Positions 1 to 9,046 of a DNA stretch of 64,000 bases are shown here, piece after piece (the stretch's first letter is position 1; every line of letters starts with the position of its first letter). The DNA comes from Treponema sp. GTDB taxonomy: Bacteria > Spirochaetota > Spirochaetia > Treponematales > Treponemataceae. The position numbers were made by a program, and so were the translations under genes. The DNA is taken from positions 18,234 through 82,233 of the forward strand of contig JAEEWW010000002.1 in assembly GCA_016287815.1 (NCBI GenBank). The letters run 5' to 3'. The notes beneath the pieces were generated by a model, which saw only the letters and a program-made list of their open reading frames with translations, was not told the DNA's origin and ran no database searches.

Positions 1-1
1 A

Positions 2-1075
2 GCAGGCTACATTCTTTCTAAAAGCAGTGCAGGTAAAAGATTTGTTGAATTGTTTGATGCGCTGTTCGGCTGGTTTAAGGGCGGAACGGTTGTAGCTTCT
101 GTTTTAGTTATGGCATTCTTTTCAACTTTTACAGGGGTTTCCGGAGTTACGATTTTAGCCCTTGGTTCTTTGCTTTCATTTATACTTACGGGTTCCGGTT
201 ATAGTCAGGACAAGGCAGAATCCCTTGTTGTTTCATGTGGTGCGCTTGGTCTTCTTTTTCCACCGAGCGTAGCAATTATTGTTTTTGCAACTGTAAATTA
301 TTTTTCTGTTGATGTAATTCAGCTTTTTGTTGCTGCGCTTATCCCGGGACTTATAATGTCGCTTTCAATGATTTTATTTGGAATTTTCTATGATAAAAGA
401 AAAGTTCGTCCTGAGTTTTCGCTGAAAAAGATAATTCTTGCAGTAAAAAACAGTATCTGGGAACTTTTGCTTCCATGTATAATTTGTATCAGTTATTTTG
501 CAGGATTCTTTGATTTATTTCAGGTTGCCTCTTTTGCGGTTTTGTATTCTTTCTGTATTGCAACTTTTATAAGAAAAGATTTTACGTTCAGCGAAGCCTG
601 TACAATTATTGATGAAAGTGTTCCTGTTTCTGGCGGTGTTCTTTTTATCCTTGGTTCTGCCGTGGGGCTTTCTTATTTTATGCTGGATGCAGATGTCCCT
701 GGAACTTTAACAGCGATAATTACATCGTATGTAACTAATAAATTTGTTTTTCTTATGCTTGTAAATATCCTTCTGCTTATTGCAGGCTGCCTTATGGATA
801 TTTATTCTGCGATTCTAATAATTTCTCCGCTTCTTATTCCTCTGGCTGAATCATTTGGAATTTCTGCGGTTCAGACAGGTGTAATTTTCCTTATGAATCT
901 TTCAATAGGATTTTTAACCCCGCCGATTGGAATGGATTTGTTTATTGCTTCTTACACGTTTAAAAAGCCGGTCGGAAAAATTATTCATGGAGTTCTGCCT
1001 TTCCTTTTAGTACAGTTTGCAGTCCTTCTTTTGATTACATATGTTCCTTGGTTTACATCTGTTCTTTTGCATTAG
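2..1075 (+). CDS. TRAP transporter large permease (DctM type), 5' truncated by window
   Basis: The reading frame is open from base 2, and the track's start at base 50 is only an internal TTG. The true start lies upstream of the window. About 357 residues are present of a family usually near 425. The visible part is a chain of hydrophobic helices with the DctM-like pattern of a small-residue loop (FTGVSGVTILALGS) and a LLFPPSVAIIVF segment, repeated in the second half as FLTPPIGMDLF. DctM is the sodium-driven membrane subunit of TRAP importers, which take up organic acids using a periplasmic binding protein and a small permease. Those partner genes are presumably upstream. The substrate cannot be read from this fragment. 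The GH3 gene follows after 16 bp and may be cotranscribed. Confidence 0.93.
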   Translation, partial: AGYILSKSSAGKRFVELFDALFGWFKGGTVVASVLVMAFFSTFTGVSGVTILALGSLLSFILTGSGYSQDKAESLVVSCGALGLLFPPSVAIIVFATVNYFSVDVIQLFVAALIPGLIMSLSMILFGIFYDKRKVRPEFSLKKIILAVKNSIWELLLPCIICISYFAGFFDLFQVASFAVLYSFCIATFIRKDFTFSEACTIIDESVPVSGGVLFILGSAVGLSYFMLDADVPGTLTAIITSYVTNKFVFLMLVNILLLIAGCLMDIYSAILIISPLLIPLAESFGISAVQTGVIFLMNLSIGFLTPPIGMDLFIASYTFKKPVGKIIHGVLPFLLVQFAVLLLITYVPWFTSVLLH

Positions 1076-1091
1076 GTATTTATAAAGAATT

Positions 1092-2453
1092 ATGATTAAA
1101 ACGCACATCAGGTATATCTTTGCTTTTACTCTGCTGATTTCTGTCTTTTGTTTTTTTTCGTGTACTTCTTCTGCGGAAAAAAAAATAAGTAGAAAAGAAA
1201 TTTTTACCAGAACTTCTGCAAGACTTGTTAATGATAAAATTCAGACAGAAAAAAAAGCACAGGAAAATGCCGTCCGTGATTACGTTAAAAATTTACCGGT
1301 TGACCAGAAAATTTCCCAGCTATTCCTTGTAAATATAGTTGGTTGCGATAGTTTTATGCCTGTTGAACATTCGGGTGCTCTGGAAGGAAACCCCGGCAAA
1401 GGCGAATATCTTGTTCCGGGCGGATGCCTGTTTTTTTCATATAATATTGCAGATACTCCTGAAAAGATGCTTTCCTTTAATAAATCCATACGGGATTTTT
1501 GTCTTAAGCATAATATTGTTCCTCCTTATCTCGCAGTTGATCAGGAAGGCGGAAATGTAAACCGTCTGCGGCAGATTGCAGGTCCACTGCCATCTTCTGA
1601 GAAAGTTGCACAAAATTTTACTGTAGAAGAAGCTTACAGCCTTTATATGCTTCAGGCTGAACAGATGAAGGCTTTGGGCTTTAATTTAAATCTTGCGCCT
1701 GTTGTTGAAGTAAAAACTTCAGAAAATGCGGCTTTTTTAGGAAACAGAAGTTTTGGAACGCTTTCTGAAGTATTAACTTATGCACGTGCTGCCGTTAACG
1801 GGTATGAAAATTCCGGAATTGGTACGGTGTTAAAACACTTCCCCGGAAATACAAATACAGATCCTCATACGGGGTTGCCGGAAATTTCCTGGAACGAAAA
1901 GCAGCTTGAAGAAAATGTAATGATTCCTTTTTTGGCTCTTTCGTCGATAAACAGTACAGGTATTTTGATGTCGCATGCGCGACTTTCATTAAAAGACAGT
2001 AATACACCTGCATGCCTTTCTTCATATTGGGTAGATGAGGTCTTGCGTAAGCAGTTTGGCTATGAAGGTTTGATTTTTTCTGATGATATTTTTATGGCCG
2101 CTTTACAGGAAAATGGTTTTCCTCCAGAAAAAGCCTGTATAATGGCAATAGATTCTGGTGTTGACTGTATCATGCTTTCAGAAAAACGCTTTGCACCTGT
2201 TGCAAGAATTCTTTTGGAAAAAGCCGGAAAAGATTCTTCTTTTGCAGAAAAAATAGAAAATGCCGTTTTTCGTATTATAAACTGGAAGATTAAACAGAAT
2301 ATTCTTGAACTTTATACGAAGGATTCAAAATGGCTTATTCGTCCTGTAAAGTATGAAAATGATGAACAATTGATGAATATGTATTCTGCGGCATTGTCAG
2401 AAAATATAGATTTGTACAGAAATGTTTTTAGTAAAATGCAGGCGGCAAACTGA
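1092..2453 (+). CDS. Glycoside hydrolase family 3 lipoprotein (beta-N-acetylhexosaminidase-like)
   Basis: A 453-residue GH3 enzyme with a lipoprotein signal ending in a lipobox (CFFSC, Cys near residue 24), so it is probably anchored in a membrane facing the periplasm or surface. The GH3 barrel starts near residue 70. The NagZ-type loop KHFPGNTNTDPHTGLP (about residues 247-262) carries the Asp-His dyad, and FSDDI (about 329-333) supplies the nucleophile Asp. Family members cleave N-acetylglucosamine residues, often from peptidoglycan fragments. A chitin-derived or host-glycan substrate is equally possible. It has a single catalytic domain and no C-terminal carbohydrate-binding module. Its stop overlaps the next start by one base (TGATG), which suggests translational coupling. 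Confidence 0.9.
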   Translation: MIKTHIRYIFAFTLLISVFCFFSCTSSAEKKISRKEIFTRTSARLVNDKIQTEKKAQENAVRDYVKNLPVDQKISQLFLVNIVGCDSFMPVEHSGALEGNPGKGEYLVPGGCLFFSYNIADTPEKMLSFNKSIRDFCLKHNIVPPYLAVDQEGGNVNRLRQIAGPLPSSEKVAQNFTVEEAYSLYMLQAEQMKALGFNLNLAPVVEVKTSENAAFLGNRSFGTLSEVLTYARAAVNGYENSGIGTVLKHFPGNTNTDPHTGLPEISWNEKQLEENVMIPFLALSSINSTGILMSHARLSLKDSNTPACLSSYWVDEVLRKQFGYEGLIFSDDIFMAALQENGFPPEKACIMAIDSGVDCIMLSEKRFAPVARILLEKAGKDSSFAEKIENAVFRIINWKIKQNILELYTKDSKWLIRPVKYENDEQLMNMYSAALSENIDLYRNVFSKMQAAN

Positions 2454-3313
2454 TGGCAAAAACTGAAAAACTTCGCGGAAAAGAAGGCTTTGATAAATTT
2501 TATGAAAATCTGTTTGCCGGGCGCTGGGCTGATTTAAAAAAATCATTTTTTTCAGAAGTCTGCTATGCGCAATGGACTTGCGAAAATAAAAAGCCTTATT
2601 TTCTTGATACAGGAAGTGTTTTAGCTGCTTTAAATCTTCCTTTAAAAGGTGCAAAAAATATTCTGGATTTATGTGCTGCGCCTGGCGGCAAAACACTGAT
2701 TCTTGCTTCATTAATGGATGAAGATGCTATTTTAACTTCAAATGACCGTTCGCCAAATCGTAAACAAAGGCTTGTAAAAGTCTGCGATGAATCTCTTCCG
2801 CCTTCTGTACGCGAAAGGGTCACTGTTTCTTGCAGTGACGGTGCAAAATGGTGTACAAGACAGACTGAATGTTTCGACAGAATTCTTCTGGATGCACCAT
2901 GTTCTTCAGAACGCCATGTTGCATTGGATTCTAAGTATCTTGATGAATGGACTCCTTCACGTATTAAGTCACTTTCTATGGAGCAATGGGCTCTTCTTTC
3001 TTCCGCATACCGAATGCTTGTTCCTGGCGGTTATCTTTTGTATTCAACCTGCGCCTTATCTCCTGCGGAAAATGACGAAGTCGTTTCCAGACTGTTTAAG
3101 AAATTTGATGATGTAAATGCTGTTTTTGAACAGATGACTGAACTTCCTGCGCTTTTGCAGGAAACAGCCGATAAAATTTCAGGTTTTACAGGTGGAATGC
3201 TTCCGGCACAGCTCCCTGGTGCTGAAAAAACAAAATATGGTTTTCATGTTTTGCCGGACAAACAGAATGGGGCAGGACCTTTGTATTTTGCACTTATTCA
3301 AAAAAAACTGTAG
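2453..3313 (+). CDS. RsmB/NOP2-family RNA 5-methylcytosine methyltransferase
   Basis: A 286-residue class I SAM-dependent methyltransferase of the NOP2/RsmB group. Seen: the SAM loop DLCAAPGGKT (about residues 72-81), the motif IV Cys in LDAPCSSERH (about 149), and the catalytic Cys in YSTCALSPAEND (about 200), the two-cysteine signature of m5C RNA methyltransferases. It lacks the N-terminal NusB-like domain of RsmB and is short for the family, closer to single-domain NSUN4-like enzymes. The target (16S rRNA, 23S rRNA or tRNA) cannot be decided. It overlaps the upstream GH3 stop by one base. Confidence 0.9.
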   Translation: MAKTEKLRGKEGFDKFYENLFAGRWADLKKSFFSEVCYAQWTCENKKPYFLDTGSVLAALNLPLKGAKNILDLCAAPGGKTLILASLMDEDAILTSNDRSPNRKQRLVKVCDESLPPSVRERVTVSCSDGAKWCTRQTECFDRILLDAPCSSERHVALDSKYLDEWTPSRIKSLSMEQWALLSSAYRMLVPGGYLLYSTCALSPAENDEVVSRLFKKFDDVNAVFEQMTELPALLQETADKISGFTGGMLPAQLPGAEKTKYGFHVLPDKQNGAGPLYFALIQKKL

Positions 3314-3425
3314 CGGAGGAATGTGAAGATAAAACAAACAATAAAACAAAATGATAAAAACAACTAATAGAACCAAATCGCCTTTAGAACAATACGAATA
3401 TTATTTGATTTTATCAAAATAGCAA

Positions 3426-3454
3426 TTGCCTTTTTTTATCTTGCACTATATATT
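3426..3454 (+). promoter_or_regulatory. Putative sigma-70 promoter abutting the HD-GYP start codon
   Basis: TTGCCT, a 17-bp spacer and TATATT. The -10 ends 8 nt before the ATG at 3463, and no Shine-Dalgarno sequence lies between them. The predicted transcript would begin at or next to the start codon, i.e. be leaderless. Confidence 0.5.
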
Positions 3455-3462
3455 TCTACTAT

Positions 3463-4695
3463 ATGAAAAAGTATTCATTACAAGAAAAGCTACAAAATGT
3501 TTTAGAAGTTGCCAGACAAATTTCCTGTATAAATGATCTTGATGCTTTATTGGAGCACCTTTTAACTGAAGCAAGAAGTATTTCAAATGCGGATGCCGGT
3601 TCTATTTATATTGTTAAAGATGATAAAGTATGCATTAAATATGCACAGAATGATACTATTGCCAGTAGAATTCGTGGCGGGAAGCTGCCTTATACCTTTT
3701 TTTCTTATGATATTGATGATAAATCTATGGCAGGATATGCGGCTCTTACCGGAAAATCGGTTAACATAGAAGACGCTTATAATCTTCCGCCTAGTGTTCC
3801 TTTTTCTTTTAATAAACAGACTGATGAAGCAACTTATTACAGAACAAAATCTGTATTTACTATGCCGTTAAAAGCGTATTCAGGCAGGGTACTGGGAGTT
3901 CTTCAGATAATAAATGCACAGGATGAAGACGGCAATGTAGTGCCGTTTGATTCGGATGCAGAAATGTTTCTGGAACAACTGGCTTCCAGTGCTACGCAGG
4001 TTTTTGAAAATGCCTATCTTTCTGACGAAATGATAAGCCGTATGCTTATGATGGCTGCGTTCCGGGATCCTAAAGAAACATATCCTCATATTGAACGTGT
4101 TGCGCGTTTTGCTGTTGAAATTTATGACCGTTGGGCAGAAGAACATGGAGTTTCTGCAGAAGAGCATTCTGCTTATCGTGATAATTTAAGAATTGCCGCT
4201 AAATTCCACGATGTCGGGAAGGTTGGAATTTCTGATTTAATCTTAAAAAAGACTTTTCCTCGTTTAGACGAAAATGAACGCGCAATTATGAAAGGACATA
4301 CTTTGATTGGTGCCCAGATGTTTATGAAAGGTACTACAGAAGCTGATAAAATGTCTTTTGATGTTGCTTTGCATCACCATGAACGCTGGGACGGTGGTTC
4401 CGGCGGTTATCCTGGAAAAGTTGATTTTTCTAAATTTGAACCTGGAATGCCGCTTCCGAAATTTGAAGCTTTAAAAGGCGAAGAAATTCCATTTTCAGCC
4501 CGAGTTGTGGCTGTTGCCGATGTTTTTGATGCATTATGCCATAGCCGCTCTTACAAAGCACCCTGGAAAGTTGAAGATGCTATTGAAGCTATAAAGGCTG
4601 ATGCAGGACATCATTTTGATCCGGAAGTTGTAAAGAACTTTTTAGATGTAAAGACACGAATTCTTGCAATTCTGCGCCTGCATAATGATGAATAA
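3463..4695 (+). CDS. GAF-domain HD-GYP c-di-GMP phosphodiesterase
   Basis: A 410-residue cytoplasmic protein. An N-terminal GAF sensor (about residues 15-180) is followed by an HD-GYP hydrolase. Visible metal and catalytic signatures are FHDVGKVGI (His249-Asp250), HTLIGAQMF, HHHERWDGGSGGYPG (about 304-318, a slightly expanded GYP motif) and ARVVAVADVFDALCHSRSYK. Enzymes of this type hydrolyse cyclic di-GMP to pGpG and GMP, lowering the signal that controls motility and surface behaviour. The GAF ligand is unknown. The gene is convergent with the UPF0178 gene, stop codons 6 bp apart. There is no Shine-Dalgarno sequence before the ATG. Confidence 0.92.
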   Translation: MKKYSLQEKLQNVLEVARQISCINDLDALLEHLLTEARSISNADAGSIYIVKDDKVCIKYAQNDTIASRIRGGKLPYTFFSYDIDDKSMAGYAALTGKSVNIEDAYNLPPSVPFSFNKQTDEATYYRTKSVFTMPLKAYSGRVLGVLQIINAQDEDGNVVPFDSDAEMFLEQLASSATQVFENAYLSDEMISRMLMMAAFRDPKETYPHIERVARFAVEIYDRWAEEHGVSAEEHSAYRDNLRIAAKFHDVGKVGISDLILKKTFPRLDENERAIMKGHTLIGAQMFMKGTTEADKMSFDVALHHHERWDGGSGGYPGKVDFSKFEPGMPLPKFEALKGEEIPFSARVVAVADVFDALCHSRSYKAPWKVEDAIEAIKADAGHHFDPEVVKNFLDVKTRILAILRLHNDE

Positions 4696-4701
4696 TTTTC
4701 G

Positions 4702-5178
4702 TCATTTATGTTTTAATGATTCGTTTCTTATAAGTGCATGTATCTGTTTATCAAAGCAGTTTGCAAATTCTGAAAATTCTTTTTTACCGTAATAACTTTT
4801 TTTTGTTCCGCAAAGACCAATCTGGGCAAGCTGTAAATTAAAATCCCTTTCAGAAAGCCGCTGTTTTATATTTTCTTTTGTATAAAGAGTACCGCGGTCA
4901 TTCATTACGCAAATATTTTTGTTTACAAGCCTGTCTGCAAGTGGAATATCCCTTGTTACAACCAAATCATTTTCTGAAACATTGTTTACGATGTAATCAT
5001 CTGCTGCCTGACTTTCTTTATTGCAGATAATCATTTTAAAATTACTGTGTTTTTCGTCCTGCGGGATTTCGTGATTTGCAACAAAAAATAGTTTTAGTGA
5101 AAGTTTTTCTGTATAAGAAACAAGGTACTGTCTTACGGTTTTCGGACAGGAATCTGCATCGATCCAGACTGTAATCAT
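4702..5178 (-). CDS. YaiI/YqxD-family protein (UPF0178, DUF188)
   Basis: A 158-residue protein recognised by its N-terminus VWIDADSCP..VRQYL, the DUF188 signature, and by VVTRDIPLADRLV and VMNDRGTLYT further in. The family has a PIN-like fold with conserved acidic residues and is suspected to be a nuclease, but its function is not established. Its ATG overlaps the zapA stop by four bases (ATGA), so the two are almost certainly translated from one mRNA at the end of the infC-rpmI-rplT-coiled coil-zapA cluster. Confidence 0.9.
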   Translation of the reverse strand: MITVWIDADSCPKTVRQYLVSYTEKLSLKLFFVANHEIPQDEKHSNFKMIICNKESQAADDYIVNNVSENDLVVTRDIPLADRLVNKNICVMNDRGTLYTKENIKQRLSERDFNLQLAQIGLCGTKKSYYGKKEFSEFANCFDKQIHALIRNESLKHK

Positions 5179-5477
5179 TGGCCTAATGCTTTGTCAATTT
5201 TTTGAATCATTTCAAGAGTAAGGCGTTCAGCTTCCTCATTTGAATCTATGTTTGTTTTTGTGTATTTTGCTATTTTAGATTTTTCTTTGTAAAGTTCGTC
5301 ACAAATCATAAGTCCTGTTAGGATTGCTGTCTGCAACGGATTTTTTAATCCGGAAGTATTTTCAATTTCATCGGAAATTTTTTTATAATAATTTAAAAGG
5401 CGCTTAAGGTATTCGTCATCTTCTTTTGCCTGAATTGCAAAAGATGTTCCTAATAAATCAATTTTTAATGCGCCCAT
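5175..5477 (-). CDS. zapA: Cell division protein ZapA
   Basis: 100 residues with the ZapA layout: an N-terminal strand region (LKIDLLGTSFAIQAKEDDEYL) followed by a long helix that forms the tetrameric coiled coil. ZapA bundles FtsZ filaments at midcell. It has a good Shine-Dalgarno sequence (AAGGAAG) upstream. The preceding gene encodes a ZapB-like coiled coil, which supports a division role, and the following gene overlaps by four bases. Confidence 0.88.
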   Translation of the reverse strand: MGALKIDLLGTSFAIQAKEDDEYLKRLLNYYKKISDEIENTSGLKNPLQTAILTGLMICDELYKEKSKIAKYTKTNIDSNEEAERLTLEMIQKIDKALGQ

Positions 5478-5501
5478 AGTGAACTTCCTTAAAAAAAGTT
5501 T

Positions 5502-6062
5502 CTAGAAAATATAAAACTGACCGTTGTCTTTGTCAGACTTTTCAGTATTATTTGGCTCCTGGGATGAATTATCTTCAGAAATGTTATTTACAGCAGGTGC
5601 TGGCTGAGATTCAGGAATAACTGCTTCATTTACTGTGCTTTCAGTATTATTTTCTACTGTTTCCTGTGCTGCTGATGTTTGTAAATTGCCTGCAGGTGTT
5701 TCTGATGGAGCAGGGGAAAGTGAAGCAGAGACTTGTGCTGAAGGAGAAGCCTGTACGACACTTGTATTCTGACCTGCGTTTATGTTTGCAGCAGTAGTTT
5801 GAATCTGCTGGTTAAGAGCGGCTGCTTTAAGAACAGAATGTTCTACTGAATTCAGCCGCTCCAAAGCTTTTAATATTCCTTCCTCGATCTTGTTTTGATC
5901 AGAAGAGAATGAAGAAAGCTGCTCCGTTTTCTCGGAAAGTGCTTTTGTGAGCTCGGAACATTTCATGCGCAGAGCATCATTTTCCTGATTCAGCTGTGCA
6001 ATCTTCTGCACAGCGCTTTCAACCTTTTCTTCTAATAGTAAAACTTGATCGAGTGAAATCAT
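5502..6062 (-). CDS. Coiled-coil protein with Ser/Thr/Pro-rich tail, possible ZapB-like division factor
   Basis: 186 residues. The first 85 or so are heptad-rich (LLLEEKVESAVQKIAQLNQEN...) and predict one continuous coiled coil. The remainder is low-complexity, rich in Ser, Ala, Pro, Gln, Glu and Asn, ending in FYIF. No enzyme motif. It starts 1 bp after the rplT stop and lies directly upstream of zapA. In other bacteria ZapB is a short coiled coil that partners ZapA, so a ZapB-like role is plausible by position and shape, not by sequence match. The disordered tail is unusual for ZapB. Confidence 0.6.
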   Translation of the reverse strand: MISLDQVLLLEEKVESAVQKIAQLNQENDALRMKCSELTKALSEKTEQLSSFSSDQNKIEEGILKALERLNSVEHSVLKAAALNQQIQTTAANINAGQNTSVVQASPSAQVSASLSPAPSETPAGNLQTSAAQETVENNTESTVNEAVIPESQPAPAVNNISEDNSSQEPNNTEKSDKDNGQFYIF

Positions 6063-6063
6063 A

Positions 6064-6423
6064 TTATGCCTTTAATGCTTTTTTTGCAGCGTCTACAACA
6101 GCTTTGAAAGCAACCGGGTCTTCAATAGCCATGTTTGACAATGCTTTGCGGTTAAGCAAAATACCAGCTTTGTTTAATCCGTCGATAAAACGTGAATAGC
6201 TCAAACCTTCATCGCGAACTGCAGCGTTGATACGTGCAATCCACAACTGGCGGAAATTAGCTTTCTTATCACGGCGGTCAACGTAAGCATGGTTCAAAGC
6301 TTTTGTAACAGCATCTTTTGCTGCTTTATAGTTTGTTGCGCGGCGTCCTCTAAAACCTGAAGCAAGTTTAAGAATCTTTACGCGGCGGTTCTTTCTTTTT
6401 GTTCCGTCTATTGCTCTTGACAT
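6064..6423 (-). CDS. rplT: 50S ribosomal protein L20
   Basis: 119 residues, the usual L20 length, with the hallmark start [14 protein letters not shown] and the segments [17 protein letters not shown] and [20 protein letters not shown]. It binds 23S rRNA early in large-subunit assembly. Third in the infC-rpmI-rplT order conserved across bacteria, 13 bp after rpmI. In several phyla L20 represses this operon by binding its leader or the rpmI region. No obvious rRNA mimic was seen here. Confidence 0.98.
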   Translation of the reverse strand: MSRAIDGTKRKNRRVKILKLASGFRGRRATNYKAAKDAVTKALNHAYVDRRDKKANFRQLWIARINAAVRDEGLSYSRFIDGLNKAGILLNRKALSNMAIEDPVAFKAVVDAAKKALKA

Positions 6424-6436
6424 TCTTTATACCTCA

Positions 6437-6637
6437 TCAACCGTATGGCAGTATCTGCTTGCGAATCTTTCTTGCATCAGCTTCTGCAAGAATTCCTGTT
6501 GCACGCAACTGTCTTTTGCGTTTTGGTGAACGCTTTGTCAAAATATGACGAAGGTTCATTTTCTTGTACTTTACTTTACCAGTACCTGTAAGTGAAAACC
6601 GTTTAGATCCGGATTTCTTTGTCTTCATCTTAGGCAT
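6437..6637 (-). CDS. rpmI: 50S ribosomal protein L35
   Basis: 66 residues, full length, with the typical N-terminus MPKMKTKKSGSKRF and the basic core LRHILTKRSPKRKRQLR. It lies between infC (13 bp upstream) and rplT. It is an rRNA-binding protein of the large subunit. Confidence 0.98.
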   Translation of the reverse strand: MPKMKTKKSGSKRFSLTGTGKVKYKKMNLRHILTKRSPKRKRQLRATGILAEADARKIRKQILPYG

Positions 6638-6650
6638 CTTTCTACCTCAA

Positions 6651-7172
6651 TTAGTTTTTGGCTTTTCCTGAAATTGTCATTGACATAAACCTTCCGTCCA
6701 TTGCGGCCGGTTTTTCAACAACATACGCCGAAGTAAGCCTGTTCAAAACTTCTTTCAGGACATCAAAACCGAGTTCTGTATGGGCAAGTTCACGTCCGCG
6801 GAAACGGATTGTTACTTTTACCTTATTTCCCTCGTTTAAAAATTCCTGTATATGTTTGACTTTTGTATCAAGGTCGCCTGTGCCGATTTTTGGCTGCATG
6901 CGGATTTCCTTGATTTTTAATACCTTCTGGTTTTTCTTGGAATCACGGAGCTTTTTTTCCTGTTCAAACCGGTATTTGCCAAAATTAAGTATTTTACAAA
7001 CGGGCGGATTTGCCGTTGGTGCCACTTCAACAAGGTCAAGGTCTTTTTCCTTAGCCATTCTAAGCGCTTCCAAAGTAGGAACAATCCCTTTCTGGTTGCC
7101 CTCATCGTCTATTAATCTGACCTCTCTAATACGGATCATTTCATTAACCCGCAATCCTTTTGTGTCTGCCAA
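6651..7172 (-). CDS. infC: Translation initiation factor IF-3
   Basis: 173 residues covering both IF-3 domains: N-domain [22 protein letters not shown], a linker, and C-domain [20 protein letters not shown]-3 prevents premature joining of subunits and enforces start-codon selection. The start codon is TTG, set by a very strong Shine-Dalgarno sequence (AAGGAGG) four bases upstream. A non-ATG start is characteristic of infC, because IF-3 discriminates against such starts and thereby represses its own synthesis; many bacteria use ATT. First gene of the minus-strand ribosomal cluster. Confidence 0.97.
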   Translation of the reverse strand: MADTKGLRVNEMIRIREVRLIDDEGNQKGIVPTLEALRMAKEKDLDLVEVAPTANPPVCKILNFGKYRFEQEKKLRDSKKNQKVLKIKEIRMQPKIGTGDLDTKVKHIQEFLNEGNKVKVTIRFRGRELAHTELGFDVLKEVLNRLTSAYVVEKPAAMDGRFMSMTISGKAKN

Positions 7173-7191
7173 CTATCCTCCTTGAGAGCCC

Positions 7192-7268
7192 TGTTCTTAC
7201 AGAACACTCGTAAAACACACATATAAAGCGTAGTTTCAAGTATAGCAGAAAATTAACTTGTGTGTAAA
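7192..7268 (-). promoter_or_regulatory. infC promoter and leader hairpin
   Basis: On the minus strand: TTTACA (7263-7268), an 18-bp spacer and TATACT (7239-7244), giving a leader of about 60 nt before infC. Near its 3' end, 8 nt upstream of the AAGGAGG, lies a perfect 6-bp stem with a 3-nt loop (TGTTCT/AGAACA, 7192-7206), which could modulate access to the ribosome site. Confidence 0.6.
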
Positions 7269-7341
7269 GATGATTGAAACGATTTCTGCGTGTTTAACAT
7301 GCGGCATTTAATGCGTTTGCACTTGCCTGTATGAAGCCGTT

Positions 7342-7980
7342 ATGGTAAAAATAATTATGTTTCTTTTTCATGTTTTGATTCTTCCGGGAATTCTTTTAAT
7401 TCCATGTTATTTTAGAAAATCGTATAAAGATATTGTTGTTCCTGCTTTTTTCGGTCTTTTTCTGGCCATTATTTCTGCTTTATTTTATCATTTTTTTATA
7501 TTTAAGCCTGAATATTTTGAATTTAATTTTTTAAAGATTATTCTTGGAATCTTTCTTAAAGGCTATGTTTTGCCTTTGGTTTTTACAGCTGCCGCTTACA
7601 TGGTTTTTGTTAAAGGCGAATTAAAGAAAAAAATTAACAGCCTTTTTCCGCTTTGGATTTCGTTCTATTCAATAATAATTCCGTTTTCGGTAATTTACGG
7701 CAAAACAGATTTTTCATTTTTTGAAGTTTTTCTAAGGCCGGTTCTTGCAGGTTGTCTTTTAATTCTTTTAAAAGGTTTTGCAATGATTATTGCCGCTTCT
7801 GGCTGTACTGAAAAAAAACGGATTGTTCTTGCCGGCTTTTTGATTTTTGCAAGCCTTTGCCTGTGTTCTCTTGTTGAAGCTTTATGGTTTGCAGGTTTTA
7901 TCTGGCTTGTCTGGGCTTTGCCTTTTGCATTTACAGTTTTTTCTTCAGTAGTGTCCGTTTTAAAAATTAAATCGTTGTAA
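7342..7980 (+). CDS. Hypothetical multi-pass membrane protein
   Basis: 212 residues, strongly hydrophobic, with about six predicted transmembrane segments separated by short Lys/Arg loops (FRKSY, KGELKKK, TEKKR). I do not recognise the family. No catalytic or nucleotide-binding motif is visible. It lies divergent from infC and 29 bp before a threonine aldolase gene, which may be cotranscribed. There is no clear Shine-Dalgarno sequence before the ATG, so the start is moderately certain. PrsW-like or CPBP-like families were considered, but the diagnostic Glu/His motifs are missing. Confidence 0.65.
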   Translation: MVKIIMFLFHVLILPGILLIPCYFRKSYKDIVVPAFFGLFLAIISALFYHFFIFKPEYFEFNFLKIILGIFLKGYVLPLVFTAAAYMVFVKGELKKKINSLFPLWISFYSIIIPFSVIYGKTDFSFFEVFLRPVLAGCLLILLKGFAMIIAASGCTEKKRIVLAGFLIFASLCLCSLVEALWFAGFIWLVWALPFAFTVFSSVVSVLKIKSL

Positions 7981-8009
7981 ATTTATTAAATCTTTGTAAG
8001 AGGTTTTTT

Positions 8010-9035
8010 ATGCTGTCTTTTGAAAGTGATTATATTGAAGGCGCTCATCCGAAAATCCTTGAAAAGCTTGTTTCAACTAACATGGAACAGCTTTCAGGTT
8101 ATGGTTCGGATAAATACTGCGAGAGCGCAAAACAGAGAATAAAAACAGCATGTGCGTGCCCGGATGCCGATGTCTGGTTTATTACCGGGGGAACTCAGAC
8201 AAATCAGATTGTAATTGATTCAGTCCTTGCGCCTTACGAAGGAGTGGTTGCGGCTTTTACAGGTCATGTTGCAGCACATGAAGCTGGCGCAATCGAATAC
8301 ACAGGTCATAAAGTTCTTACAATTCCTGCTCATAATGGCAAAATGAATGCTGAAGAACTTGATAAATATATCGAAACCTTTTATGCCGACGGAAATCATG
8401 AGCACATGGTTTTCCCTGGAATGGCATATATTTCTTTTCCGACTGAATACGGAACTTTATATTCTAAAAAAGAGCTGGAAGATATTCACAATGTCTGTCA
8501 GAAATACAAAATTCCGCTTTTTATTGACGGTGCGCGTTTAGGCTACGGTCTTGAAAGCAGTGAATGTGACATAACTTTACCGGAACTTGCAAAGTTTTGC
8601 GAAGTATTTTATATCGGCGGAACAAAGGTTGGTGCTTTATGCGGCGAAGCTGTTGTGTTTACTAAGAAAAATACACCGAAGCACTTTTTAAATCTTATTA
8701 AAAAACATGGGGCTTTGCTTGCAAAAGGCCGCCTTCTTGGAATTCAGTTTGACACGCTTTTTACGGATAATCTTTATTTTGAAATCAGCCGTCATGCAAT
8801 CAAAATGGCAGAAAAATTAAAAAAAGGATTTGCTGAGCGTGGTTATAAATTCTTTCTTGATTCGCCTACAAACCAGCAGTTCATTGTATTAGACAATTCA
8901 CAGATGGAAAAAATTGGAAAATCCGTACGCTTTGGCTTCTGGGAAAAATACGATGAAACACATACGGTTGTGCGCTTTGCTACAAGCTGGGCAACTACCG
9001 AGCAGGCAATAAATACCCTGTTTGATTTATTGTAA
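8010..9035 (+). CDS. ltaE: Low-specificity L-threonine aldolase family (PLP-dependent beta-eliminating lyase)
   Basis: 341 residues, a usual length for the family. Seen: substrate/cofactor region FITGGTQTNQIV, the His-rich stretch FTGHVAAHEAGAIEYTGHKV, cofactor Asp in LFIDGARLGYGL, and the PLP-binding Lys in YIGGTKVGAL (Lys206). The enzyme cleaves threonine or allo-threonine to glycine and acetaldehyde. The exact substrate within the beta-eliminating lyase family is inferred. A modest Shine-Dalgarno sequence (AAGAGG) lies upstream. Confidence 0.88.
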   Translation: MLSFESDYIEGAHPKILEKLVSTNMEQLSGYGSDKYCESAKQRIKTACACPDADVWFITGGTQTNQIVIDSVLAPYEGVVAAFTGHVAAHEAGAIEYTGHKVLTIPAHNGKMNAEELDKYIETFYADGNHEHMVFPGMAYISFPTEYGTLYSKKELEDIHNVCQKYKIPLFIDGARLGYGLESSECDITLPELAKFCEVFYIGGTKVGALCGEAVVFTKKNTPKHFLNLIKKHGALLAKGRLLGIQFDTLFTDNLYFEISRHAIKMAEKLKKGFAERGYKFFLDSPTNQQFIVLDNSQMEKIGKSVRFGFWEKYDETHTVVRFATSWATTEQAINTLFDLL

Positions 9036-9046
9036 TTAATTCGCTC

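Noticed and set aside
6658-7185. 175-residue plus-strand ORF
   Set aside because: It is the antisense shadow of infC, which is certain by sequence and operon context.
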